Shown: positions 1 through 6,309 of the stretch, piece by piece | Layout: each line of letters opens with the position of its first letter | Numbering within the stretch: the first letter of the stretch is position 1 | Assembly: GCF_018854495.1 (NCBI RefSeq) | Contig: NZ_JABBDR010000064.1 | Coordinates: 1-39,570, forward strand | Direction of reading: 5' to 3' | Length of the DNA: 39,570 nt | From: Acidithiobacillus ferruginosus | GTDB lineage: Bacteria; Pseudomonadota; Gammaproteobacteria; Acidithiobacillales; Acidithiobacillaceae | Program-made: the position numbers and the translations under genes | Notes under the pieces: generated by a model | The model's input: the letters and a program-made list of their open reading frames with translations, nothing else | Told to the model about the DNA's origin: nothing | Database searches by the model: none

Positions 1-54
1 CCAGTGTGGCGGGCGCCTGTACGCCCAAGGGGAGAATGCGCTGTCGGTTCCCCA

Positions 55-603
55 TCATGATTGGCCGGAAGCCCTGTCCTGGGCGATGGCCTTGCGACTC
101 CAGACCCAGACATATTGCCCCCCGGATGCAACAGCCGTAACGAATACCAGGGCAAAGACCGGCAGCAGCGGCATCCGCCAGCGGTAGGCCGCCTCTAACA
201 GCACGAACACAATGACGACAAATTGTAACGCGGTGTTCCATTTCGACAGCAGCGTCGGGTGGATACTGAATTTTCCGATCAGCAGCAGGTAGAGCAGACC
301 GCCACCGACGATCAACAGGTCCCGGGAGATAATGGCGACTGTCAGCCACAATGGAATGCGCTGCAACCAGGTCAGCGTGATAACCGTCGTGACTACAAGC
401 AATTTATCCGCCACCGGGTCGAGAACGGCACCCAGGCGGGTCTGGAGATGGTAACGACGGGCTATCCAGCCATCCAACGCGTCGGTAATCGCTGCTGCGA
501 AAAAAATGACCAGTGCCACGGCGAAAAATCCCCTCGCCAGTGCATAGAAAATTACAGGCACCAGAAAGAGCCGCAGCAAGGTCAACAGATTCGGCAGGTT
601 CAT
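55..603 (-). CDS. pgsA: CDP-diacylglycerol--glycerol-3-phosphate 3-phosphatidyltransferase
   Basis: Integral inner-membrane enzyme that condenses CDP-diacylglycerol with glycerol-3-phosphate, the committed step to phosphatidylglycerol and cardiolipin. The protein is 182 aa, the same length as E. coli PgsA, and starts MNLPNLLTLLRL. The CDP-alcohol phosphotransferase signature D-G-x2-A-R-x8-G-x3-D-x3-D is complete (DALDGWIARR, then GAVLDPVADK at about residues 43-65). Several hydrophobic segments follow. An in-frame start exists 14 codons upstream at 645, but it lies over the -35 element and would add residues the family lacks, so I prefer the ATG at 603-601. There is no Shine-Dalgarno sequence, and the candidate promoter ends only about 7 bases before the ATG, so the message may be leaderless. 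The gene is transcribed away from the SOD gene. Function is confident from motif and length. Confidence 0.93.
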   Translation of the reverse strand: MNLPNLLTLLRLFLVPVIFYALARGFFAVALVIFFAAAITDALDGWIARRYHLQTRLGAVLDPVADKLLVVTTVITLTWLQRIPLWLTVAIISRDLLIVGGGLLYLLLIGKFSIHPTLLSKWNTALQFVVIVFVLLEAAYRWRMPLLPVFALVFVTAVASGGQYVWVWSRKAIAQDRASGQS

Positions 604-610
604 GACCGTG

Positions 611-639
611 AAGCTAGGCAAGGGGGCGGCGGCTGTCAA
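611..639 (-). promoter_or_regulatory. candidate sigma70 promoter of pgsA (leaderless)
   Basis: On the minus strand a perfect -35 TTGACA (639-634) is followed by a 17-bp spacer and TAGCTT (616-611) as a weak -10. The expected transcription start falls at or within a base or two of the pgsA ATG (603). This agrees with the absence of any ribosome binding site and suggests a leaderless mRNA. The -10 matches consensus at only 3 of 6 positions, so an activator may be needed; a tandem repeat abuts the -35. Confidence 0.5.
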
Positions 640-668
640 GAACAATCGGGGGACAGAACAATCGGGGG
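639..668. repeat. two tandem 14-bp direct repeats next to the pgsA -35
   Basis: The 14-mer AGAACAATCGGGGG occurs perfectly twice, at 639-652 and 655-668, giving a 16-bp period. The inner copy touches the -35 hexamer of the candidate pgsA promoter and the pair lies between pgsA and the SOD promoter. Tandem direct repeats directly upstream of a -35 are a common arrangement for activator binding, for example by response regulators; which protein would bind is unknown. Confidence 0.8.
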
Positions 669-698
669 CAATACAGGTTCAAGCGACCGGGAGGTCGT

Positions 699-727
699 TT
701 GCAGATCGAACGCCCACTGACTACAAT
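699..727 (+). promoter_or_regulatory. candidate promoter of the SOD gene
   Basis: TTGCAG (699-704), a 17-bp spacer, then TACAAT (722-727), which matches 5 of 6 positions of the -10 consensus. This gives a leader of about 42 bases before the ATG at 776, with AGGAG at 763-767 as the ribosome binding site. The -35 matches only 3 of 6. Confidence 0.45.
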
Positions 728-775
728 CAGGGCAGTATTGGTTCAGTTCTAAACTTGAAATCAGGAGAATGACGA

Positions 776-1393
776 ATGTCCGAATATAGCGTGCGCGAAG
801 AATTGAAGCCCAGCGGCCTGGATGGCATCTCCGATGCCCAAATTACGGATCACTGGGGCCTTTATGTAGGTTATGTCAACCAGAGCAATGCGTTGCACAA
901 AGAGCTTGCAGAAATGCGGGCGGCGGGTAAAGTCGGCTCCCTCGCCTATGCAGATCGCCGCAGGCGCTTTGGCTTTGAGTATAATGGCATGGTTTTACAC
1001 GAGTATTATTTTGCGCAGCTGAAGCCGGGCAGCAGCATCGATCAGGCACCAGGCTTCAAGGCAGCGGTCACTGAACAGTTTGGTAGCGCTGAGGTATGGC
1101 ACGAAGATCTGGTGTCTGCCGCCAAGAGCCGGAGCGTGGGTTGGGCCATCGCCTATTATGATGGTACTACCGGTCAGATCAACAACCACTTCGTTCAACT
1201 CCACGAAGACGGTAACGTGGGTGGTTTCGTGCCGCTGGTTATTGTCGATGTCTTCGAGCACGCCTACATGGTGGACTGGAAGGCACTTGGCCGCGCGGAT
1301 TACCTGGCCGCCGTTCACAAAAACATGAACTGGGGCGTGGTGGAAGCGCGCTTCCAGGCAGCCCGGAGTGGTCAGATTTTCAAGCGCTTCTGA
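776..1393 (+). CDS. Fe/Mn-type superoxide dismutase
   Basis: Converts superoxide to oxygen and hydrogen peroxide. Length 205 aa, normal for the Fe/Mn family. All four metal ligands can be placed: H26 (in DHWGLYVGYV), H75 (in VLHEYYFAQL), D158 and H162 (in DVFEHAY). Their spacing is close to E. coli SodB (26/73/156/160), and Y33 corresponds to the active-site gateway tyrosine. The sequence is divergent: the usual His-rich stretch after the first ligand is replaced by LYVGY, and the signature reads DVFEHAYMVDW rather than DVWEHAYYLDY. Metal preference cannot be told from the sequence. There is no signal peptide, so it is cytoplasmic. It is monocistronic, with its own promoter and a strong terminator at 1416-1441. 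Family assignment is confident; sodA/sodB is left open. Confidence 0.88.
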   Translation: MSEYSVREELKPSGLDGISDAQITDHWGLYVGYVNQSNALHKELAEMRAAGKVGSLAYADRRRRFGFEYNGMVLHEYYFAQLKPGSSIDQAPGFKAAVTEQFGSAEVWHEDLVSAAKSRSVGWAIAYYDGTTGQINNHFVQLHEDGNVGGFVPLVIVDVFEHAYMVDWKALGRADYLAAVHKNMNWGVVEARFQAARSGQIFKRF

Positions 1394-1415
1394 CCGCCGG
1401 CAGGAATCCGGTCCG

Positions 1416-1441
1416 AAAAGAGCGGTTCGCCGCTCTTTTTT
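1416..1441 (+). terminator. intrinsic terminator of the SOD gene
   Basis: A 10-bp perfect stem (AAAAGAGCGG with CCGCTCTTTT) closes a TTCG tetraloop and runs directly into a T tract ending at 1441. It lies 23 bases after the SOD stop codon. Confidence 0.93.
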
Positions 1442-1481
1442 ATTGGGACGCGGCCTAGGTGAGGATTCCCCGGTTCTACCT

Positions 1482-1510
1482 TTGACAGGCGCCAGATGCC
1501 CTCATACCAT
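1482..1510 (+). promoter_or_regulatory. promoter of purM-purN-cinA-like operon
   Basis: A perfect TTGACA (1482-1487), a 17-bp spacer and TACCAT (1505-1510). The expected start near 1517 leaves a leader of about 20 bases before the GTG at 1538. It therefore excludes the upstream in-frame ATG at 1496 as the translation start. Confidence 0.7.
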
Positions 1511-1537
1511 GAGCCAAACCCCATTGAGGAAGTCACC

Positions 1538-2575
1538 GTGGACACCCCCAAACCTTTGACCTATCGCAGTGCTGGAGTGAATATCGACGCTGGCAACGCA
1601 TTGGTGGACCGTATCAAACCTCTCGCCAGAAGTACCCACCGCCCCGGTGTACTGGGCGGTATCGGTGGTTTCGGCGGATTATTCGCCCTGCCGGGCGGCT
1701 ATCGTGAACCGGTACTAGTGTCGGGCACCGATGGGGTGGGTACCAAGCTGTTGCTGGCCTTGGAAGCCAACCGGCATGATCATATCGGTATCGATCTGGT
1801 CGCCATGTGTGTCAACGATATCCTTGTTTCCGGTGCCGAACCCCTCTGGTTTCTCGATTACTATGCCTGCGGGCAGTTGGATAATGCCGTGGCTGAAGCG
1901 GTTATTTCCGGGGTGGCTGAAGGCTGCCGCCAGGCCGGTTGCGCTCTGCTGGGCGGCGAAACGGCGGAAATGCCCGGCATGTACCCGGCCGGACATTATG
2001 ATCTTGCGGGCTTTGCGGTGGGTATCGTCGAGAAGTCCGCCATACTAACGGGTGCCGATTGCGAGGAAGGCGATGCGGTAATCGGCATCGCCTCGTCCGG
2101 GCCACACAGTAACGGTTATTCGTTGATTCGGGAAATACTGGTACAAAGCGGTGCCCACGCCCATGTCCAGATCAACGGTGAACCGCTGGTGGATCTGCTG
2201 CTACAGCCGACCCGAATCTATGTCAAGGCCATTCAGGCGTTGCGTCAGGCGGTTACCATACGCGCCCTCTCCCACATCACCGGCGGCGGACTGGTGGAAA
2301 ATCTGCCCCGTTCACTGCCTGCGGCACTTGCCGCCCATATCGATCCCAAAACCTGGCAAATGCCGCCCATTTTTCAATGGCTGCAGGAACAGGGGCAGGT
2401 CTCTACCGAGGAGATGCGACGGGTCTTCAACGTTGGTATCGGCATGGTGGCGATCGTACCCTGGGACTCCAGGCAGGCGGCTGTAGAGTCTTTGGCAGAG
2501 CATGGCGAGCAGGCCTTCGTTGCTGGGCAGTTGGTGTCACGCCGGGACGGTGAGGGAGTACGTTTTCTTGACTAA
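1538..2575 (+). CDS. purM: phosphoribosylformylglycinamidine cyclo-ligase (AIR synthetase)
   Basis: Cytoplasmic, ATP-dependent ring closure of FGAM to AIR, step 5 of de novo purine synthesis. The sequence aligns with E. coli PurM from end to end, including [15 protein letters not shown] near the N-terminus, [46 protein letters not shown] and the GGG-x-x-EN loop ([11 protein letters not shown]). With GTG at 1538 the protein is 345 aa, exactly the E. coli length. The GTG has GAGGA 7 bases upstream (1526-1530), whereas the ATG at 1496 lies before the predicted transcription start. The end overlaps the TTG start of purN, so the two are translationally coupled. Confidence 0.96.
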   Translation: MDTPKPLTYRSAGVNIDAGNALVDRIKPLARSTHRPGVLGGIGGFGGLFALPGGYREPVLVSGTDGVGTKLLLALEANRHDHIGIDLVAMCVNDILVSGAEPLWFLDYYACGQLDNAVAEAVISGVAEGCRQAGCALLGGETAEMPGMYPAGHYDLAGFAVGIVEKSAILTGADCEEGDAVIGIASSGPHSNGYSLIREILVQSGAHAHVQINGEPLVDLLLQPTRIYVKAIQALRQAVTIRALSHITGGGLVENLPRSLPAALAAHIDPKTWQMPPIFQWLQEQGQVSTEEMRRVFNVGIGMVAIVPWDSRQAAVESLAEHGEQAFVAGQLVSRRDGEGVRFLD

Positions 2576-3233
2576 AAGGCTGGTGATTCTGGTTTCCGGC
2601 CGGGGAAGCAATCTGCAGAGCATCCTTGCAGCTTGCCGTAGCGGGCAGATACCGGACACCCAAGTCGTTGCAGTCGTCAGTAACCGGCCAGCCGTCGGCG
2701 CGCTGGAGTTGGCGGCGCTGGCAGGCATTCCTGCCCTTACGGTCGACCATCGCGATTATGGGGCCCGGGTGGATTTCGATACCGCACTGCAAAGGCAGAT
2801 TGACGATTACGCCCCGGATGTGGTGGCGCTGGCGGGGTTCATGCGTCAACTCACGCCCGCCTTCGTTCAGCGCTATGAGGGCAGAATGCTGAATGTTCAC
2901 CCTTCCCTGCTTCCTGCCTTTCCGGGCTTGCGTACCCATGCCCGGGCGCTGGAGCAGGGTGTGTTATGGCATGGTGCCAGCGTCCATTTTGTGACAGCAG
3001 CGCTAGATGCCGGTCCGGCCATCATTCAGGCAGCGGTAGCCGTACTGCCGGAAGACGACGAGCAATCTCTTGCCGCCCGCGTGCTTGACGCGGAACATCG
3101 TATTTATCCGCAGGCACTGGCGTGGCTGCTGAGTGGCCGGGTAGCTTACGCCGCGGGGCGCGCCCAGTGGCGAGATCCGCCAGAGACGGCCATGCACGAG
3201 GCCATTGCCCCTTCTCTGGAGAGTTTCTCATGA
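2568..3233 (+). CDS. purN: phosphoribosylglycinamide formyltransferase (GAR transformylase)
   Basis: Transfers the formyl group of 10-formyl-THF to GAR, step 3 of purine synthesis; cytoplasmic. The catalytic triad is visible as N109 and H111 (NVHPSLLP) and D147 (ALDAGPAI), matching E. coli N106/H108/D144. The N-terminal phosphate loop is SGRGSNLQ. I choose TTG at 2568: AGGGAG lies 9 bases upstream and the resulting 221 aa is close to the family length, while upstream starts would add about 20 residues encoded inside purM. The TTG overlaps the purM stop (TTGACTAA), and the end overlaps the next gene by ATGA. Its cofactor is supplied by FolD, encoded at 25.7 kb in this window. Confidence 0.95.
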   Translation: MTKRLVILVSGRGSNLQSILAACRSGQIPDTQVVAVVSNRPAVGALELAALAGIPALTVDHRDYGARVDFDTALQRQIDDYAPDVVALAGFMRQLTPAFVQRYEGRMLNVHPSLLPAFPGLRTHARALEQGVLWHGASVHFVTAALDAGPAIIQAAVAVLPEDDEQSLAARVLDAEHRIYPQALAWLLSGRVAYAAGRAQWRDPPETAMHEAIAPSLESFS

Positions 3234-3982
3234 GCGCAGATGTCGGCTTGGTGATCATCGGTACGGAGATACTCTCCGGCAAACGGGAAGACCGTCATGT
3301 TGTCCGCAGCCGCCAGCAATTGGCACGACGCGGTTACGGCATAGCGTGGTGCCTGATCGTACCCGATATCCGGAATATCCTGCTGAGCCAGTTGCGCTGG
3401 GCCATGGCACAATCCCTGCCGTTTTTCTCCTTCGGAGGTTTGGGGGCAACACCCGATGACCTAACCCGCGATTGCGCCGCGGCGGCGGCCGACGTTACCT
3501 TGTCCCGGCACCCGGAAGCGGAAGAATGGATTCGCCGGCAGTATGGCGAAAAGGCAGAGCCGGTACGGATCCGGATGGCCGATCTGCCCGCCGGGGCAAG
3601 ACTGATCCCCAACCCCATCAATAATGTTCCTGGATTTTCCGTGGGTAACGGGCATTTCTTTCCGGGATTTCCGGAGATGGCAGAACCTATGAGCGATTGG
3701 GTGCTCGAGCAGTATTTTCCGCCCATAGTGGCTGACGTAGAGGCCCGGATTCTGTTACCCCATGCGCGGGAGGGCGATCTGGTGCCCCTCATGGAGAGTT
3801 TCTGCGTCGCCCATCCGGACGTTCGTTTCTCCAGCCTGCCCAGTTTCAAGGAGGATGGTCCGCAAATCGAGCTGGGTGTGGCAGGACGGGAGTACGATGT
3901 TCAGGCCGCCACCTGCGACCTGAAGGCCCGTCTGGAACGGATGGGCCTCGAAATCCGGGATCTGGGCCTCCCGGAATCGTAA
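3230..3982 (+). CDS. CinA-like molybdopterin-binding (MoCF) domain protein
   Basis: A 250-aa protein with one MoaB/Mog/CinA-type domain in the N-terminal two thirds: VIIGTEILSGKREDRH, then SFGGLGATPDDLTRD at about residues 63-77. The hallmark GGLGPT of the family reads GGLGAT here. It lacks the C-terminal CinA amidase (PncC) domain, so it is the short version often annotated competence/damage-inducible protein A. The family has been linked to pterin or pyrophosphatase chemistry; the actual substrate of these short proteins is not known to me. It overlaps purN by ATGA and has GGAGAG upstream of the start (3217-3222), so it is co-translated with the purine genes. The reason for that pairing is unclear. 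Confidence 0.82.
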   Translation: MSADVGLVIIGTEILSGKREDRHVVRSRQQLARRGYGIAWCLIVPDIRNILLSQLRWAMAQSLPFFSFGGLGATPDDLTRDCAAAAADVTLSRHPEAEEWIRRQYGEKAEPVRIRMADLPAGARLIPNPINNVPGFSVGNGHFFPGFPEMAEPMSDWVLEQYFPPIVADVEARILLPHAREGDLVPLMESFCVAHPDVRFSSLPSFKEDGPQIELGVAGREYDVQAATCDLKARLERMGLEIRDLGLPES

Positions 3983-4082
3983 TCAGACAAAGCAGGGCCT
4001 TCTGGTGTTTTGCTGACAGGTAACAGCAAACTCGGGAGACCACCATCATAATGAACTAGACTTTCCCATATGGAGGTGTCCA

Positions 4083-5471
4083 GTGACCATTCAATACGCT
4101 GATCTGTTGACCATCGGTGCCGGAGGCGGCGCTTATCCTGCCGCATTTCGGCTAGCCCGGGCGGGGCGTTCTGTAGTCATGGTGGATCCCAAGGGGGTCA
4201 TGAGCGGAAACTGCCTTTACGAGGGTTGCGTACCCTCTAAAGCCGTTCGGGAAACCGCCGAAATCTACCAGTCGCAGCGACGCTTTGCCGAACGAGGTCT
4301 GCCTGGGACCGTTACCGTCGACTTCGCAAAAATCATGGCGCACAAGGACAGCATCCAGGCGCGGCGCTATCAGCAACACGCCGCAGACCTGGCCGCCACA
4401 CCGAATATTCAGATGATTCAGGGAGAAGCACGGTTTATCACTCCTCACGAAGTGGCCGTCGATACGGCGGACGGCGGACGGCGATTCCGGTGTGCCCAAG
4501 TTATCATTGCCAGCGGCTCCGATGTATTCATTCCCCCGGTCCCGGGATCCGAGTTCTGCCTTACCAGCCACGATCTGTACAAACCTGACGCCGCCCTCAA
4601 AACCCTGCCGGAGCGGATGATTGTCATCGGTGGCGGTTATATCGGTCTGGAAACGGCCACGTTCTTCGCCGCCCTGGGCACCAGGGTCACGCTGCTTCAG
4701 AAAGGTGGGCAACTTCTCAACGGTATGGATCCGGGTATGGTGGCACTGCTAACGCCGTTGCTGGATCCGTCTATTCGCATTCTCACCGGTGTGGACGTGA
4801 CGGCGGTCGACGTAACCCCGGAGGGAGGACGGCGCGTACACTACACCCACGGTGAAGAGGACGACACCCTCGATGGCGACGTGGTGCTGATGGCCGTGGG
4901 CAGGCGTCCCGTCATTCCTGCGGGCGCTGCCGAAATCGGCATTGCCGTGACACGAAAAGGTGTAGCCGTGGGAGCGGACCTGCAGACGGCCCATCCGCAT
5001 ATTTATGCCTGTGGTGATGTCAATGGCCGCGTGCCTTTATTCCACGCCGCCGTGCGCCAGTCCATGGTGGCTGCACACAACATTCTCGGTGGCAATATTT
5101 CCATGGATTATGCGGATTTCCACCATATACCCACCACCATCTTCACCCTCCCGGCGGCCGCCTATGTAGGCATTACCCCTGCCCTGGCGGAAGCGCAGGG
5201 TATACCGTTACGGACTGGCCGCTATGACTTTGAGGAAGATTCTCGGGCGCAGATTCTGGAACGCATGGAAGGTGGTATTCAACTGTTTTTCGCCGCGGAC
5301 AGCCTGCGTCTTCTAGGCGGTTGGGTGGTGGGGATCGATGCCGGTCATCTCATCGGCCAGATCGGGACGGCGGCCGCCCACGGCCTCACCGCCTACGATC
5401 TGGCCCGCTTTGCGGACCAGCATCCGATGAGCGCTGAAGGCATCGGCAAGGCGGCGCGCAGCCTTTTTTAA
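4083..5471 (+). CDS. dihydrolipoamide dehydrogenase-like FAD/NAD(P) disulfide oxidoreductase
   Basis: A class I pyridine nucleotide-disulfide oxidoreductase of 462 aa. Visible parts: FAD-binding GAGGGAYPAAF (12-22); redox-active disulfide C44-x4-C49 (GNCLYEGCVPSKA); the second dinucleotide fold VIGGGYIGLETATF for NAD(P); the FAD motif IYACGDVNGRVPLFHAA; and a C-terminal interface domain ending in HPMSAEGI, whose H and E match the catalytic His-Glu pair (HPT-x-x-E). It should therefore be a working disulfide reductase. No 2-oxoacid dehydrogenase, glycine cleavage or lipoate-carrier gene is nearby, so the partner is unknown; mercuric reductase-like or other disulfide substrates are possible. 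The start is GTG with GGAGGT 5 bases upstream (4072-4077). Confidence 0.82.
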   Translation: MTIQYADLLTIGAGGGAYPAAFRLARAGRSVVMVDPKGVMSGNCLYEGCVPSKAVRETAEIYQSQRRFAERGLPGTVTVDFAKIMAHKDSIQARRYQQHAADLAATPNIQMIQGEARFITPHEVAVDTADGGRRFRCAQVIIASGSDVFIPPVPGSEFCLTSHDLYKPDAALKTLPERMIVIGGGYIGLETATFFAALGTRVTLLQKGGQLLNGMDPGMVALLTPLLDPSIRILTGVDVTAVDVTPEGGRRVHYTHGEEDDTLDGDVVLMAVGRRPVIPAGAAEIGIAVTRKGVAVGADLQTAHPHIYACGDVNGRVPLFHAAVRQSMVAAHNILGGNISMDYADFHHIPTTIFTLPAAAYVGITPALAEAQGIPLRTGRYDFEEDSRAQILERMEGGIQLFFAADSLRLLGGWVVGIDAGHLIGQIGTAAAHGLTAYDLARFADQHPMSAEGIGKAARSLF

Positions 5472-5506
5472 ATGCCACGTCATTTCATCATCAAGAGGTA
5501 CGCGTC

Positions 5507-6292
5507 ATGACCAAGTACAAAGAAGAGAAGATCACGGAAAAACAACGCTACAAAGAAGAGTTACACCAACTGCAAATCGAGCTGGTCAAACTGCAGCGGC
5601 ACATCATCAGCAAGAATGAAAAAATCCTGGTTATCCTGGAAGGCCGCGACACGGCTGGCAAGGATGGCACCATCAAGCGCATTACACAGCATCTCAGCCC
5701 CCGCGAAACACGTATCGTTGCACTAAATAAACCCTCGGACCGTGAAGAAAGTCAGTGGTATTTCCAGCGCTATACCCATTATTTGCCTTCTGCTGCCGAA
5801 ATCGTTTTTTTCAACCGGAGCTGGTATAACCGTGCGGGCGTGGAAAAGGTCATGGGATTTTGCACCGACGCGCAATATGAGGAATTTTTTTCTGAAGTAA
5901 CAGATTATGAGGGCATGCTGGTGCGCTCGGGCATCCATTTTTTTAAAATTTACCTGGATATTTCCCGGAACGAGCAAAAAAAGCGCCTGGAGGCACGCAA
6001 AGACGATCCGCTCAAGCAGTGGAAAACCAGCCCCATCGATGCGCAGGCGGTGAAGCACTGGAAGGATTACAGCAGTGCGCGCAATGCCATGTTTGCCCGT
6101 ACCCATACCAGCTTCACGCCCTGGACCGTTGTAGCTGCAGACGACAAGAAAGCCGCGCGCTTGCAGATCATCAAATGGCTGTTGAGCCACCTGGATTATG
6201 CGGGCAAGGATGTCGGCCTGACCTTACCCGATCAGACCATCATCTTCGGCTATGACCCGCTCTGCCTGGACAACGGAATGATCAAGGCATAA
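5507..6292 (+). CDS. ppk2: polyphosphate kinase 2 (PPK2 family)
   Basis: A soluble P-loop kinase that moves phosphate between polyphosphate and nucleoside diphosphates, usually favouring (d)NTP formation from polyphosphate. Length 261 aa, typical for a single-domain class I PPK2. The Walker A motif is GRDTAGKDG (46-54), preceded by VILE; the Walker B region is FFNRSWYNRAGVE (about 102-114); the lid is KKRLEARKDDPLKQWK (about 158-173). The N-terminus is a charged helical arm. The ribosome binding site is AGAGGT (5494-5499). It follows the flavoprotein by 35 bases and may be cotranscribed. A PPK1 is encoded separately at 26.6 kb, so the organism has both enzyme types. Donor nucleotide preference cannot be read from the sequence. 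Confidence 0.92.
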   Translation: MTKYKEEKITEKQRYKEELHQLQIELVKLQRHIISKNEKILVILEGRDTAGKDGTIKRITQHLSPRETRIVALNKPSDREESQWYFQRYTHYLPSAAEIVFFNRSWYNRAGVEKVMGFCTDAQYEEFFSEVTDYEGMLVRSGIHFFKIYLDISRNEQKKRLEARKDDPLKQWKTSPIDAQAVKHWKDYSSARNAMFARTHTSFTPWTVVAADDKKAARLQIIKWLLSHLDYAGKDVGLTLPDQTIIFGYDPLCLDNGMIKA

Positions 6293-6309
6293 GCCGGGTA
6301 CACCTGCTG

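Noticed and set aside
11..26. GGGCG/CGCCC hairpin downstream of pgsA considered as a terminator or tRNA remnant
   Set aside because: A 5-bp stem with no T tract and no tRNA features in the 54 bases before the edge.
259..720. 153-aa plus-strand frame opposite pgsA
   Set aside because: Antisense to the conserved PgsA motif; Gln/Arg-rich shadow without a ribosome binding site.
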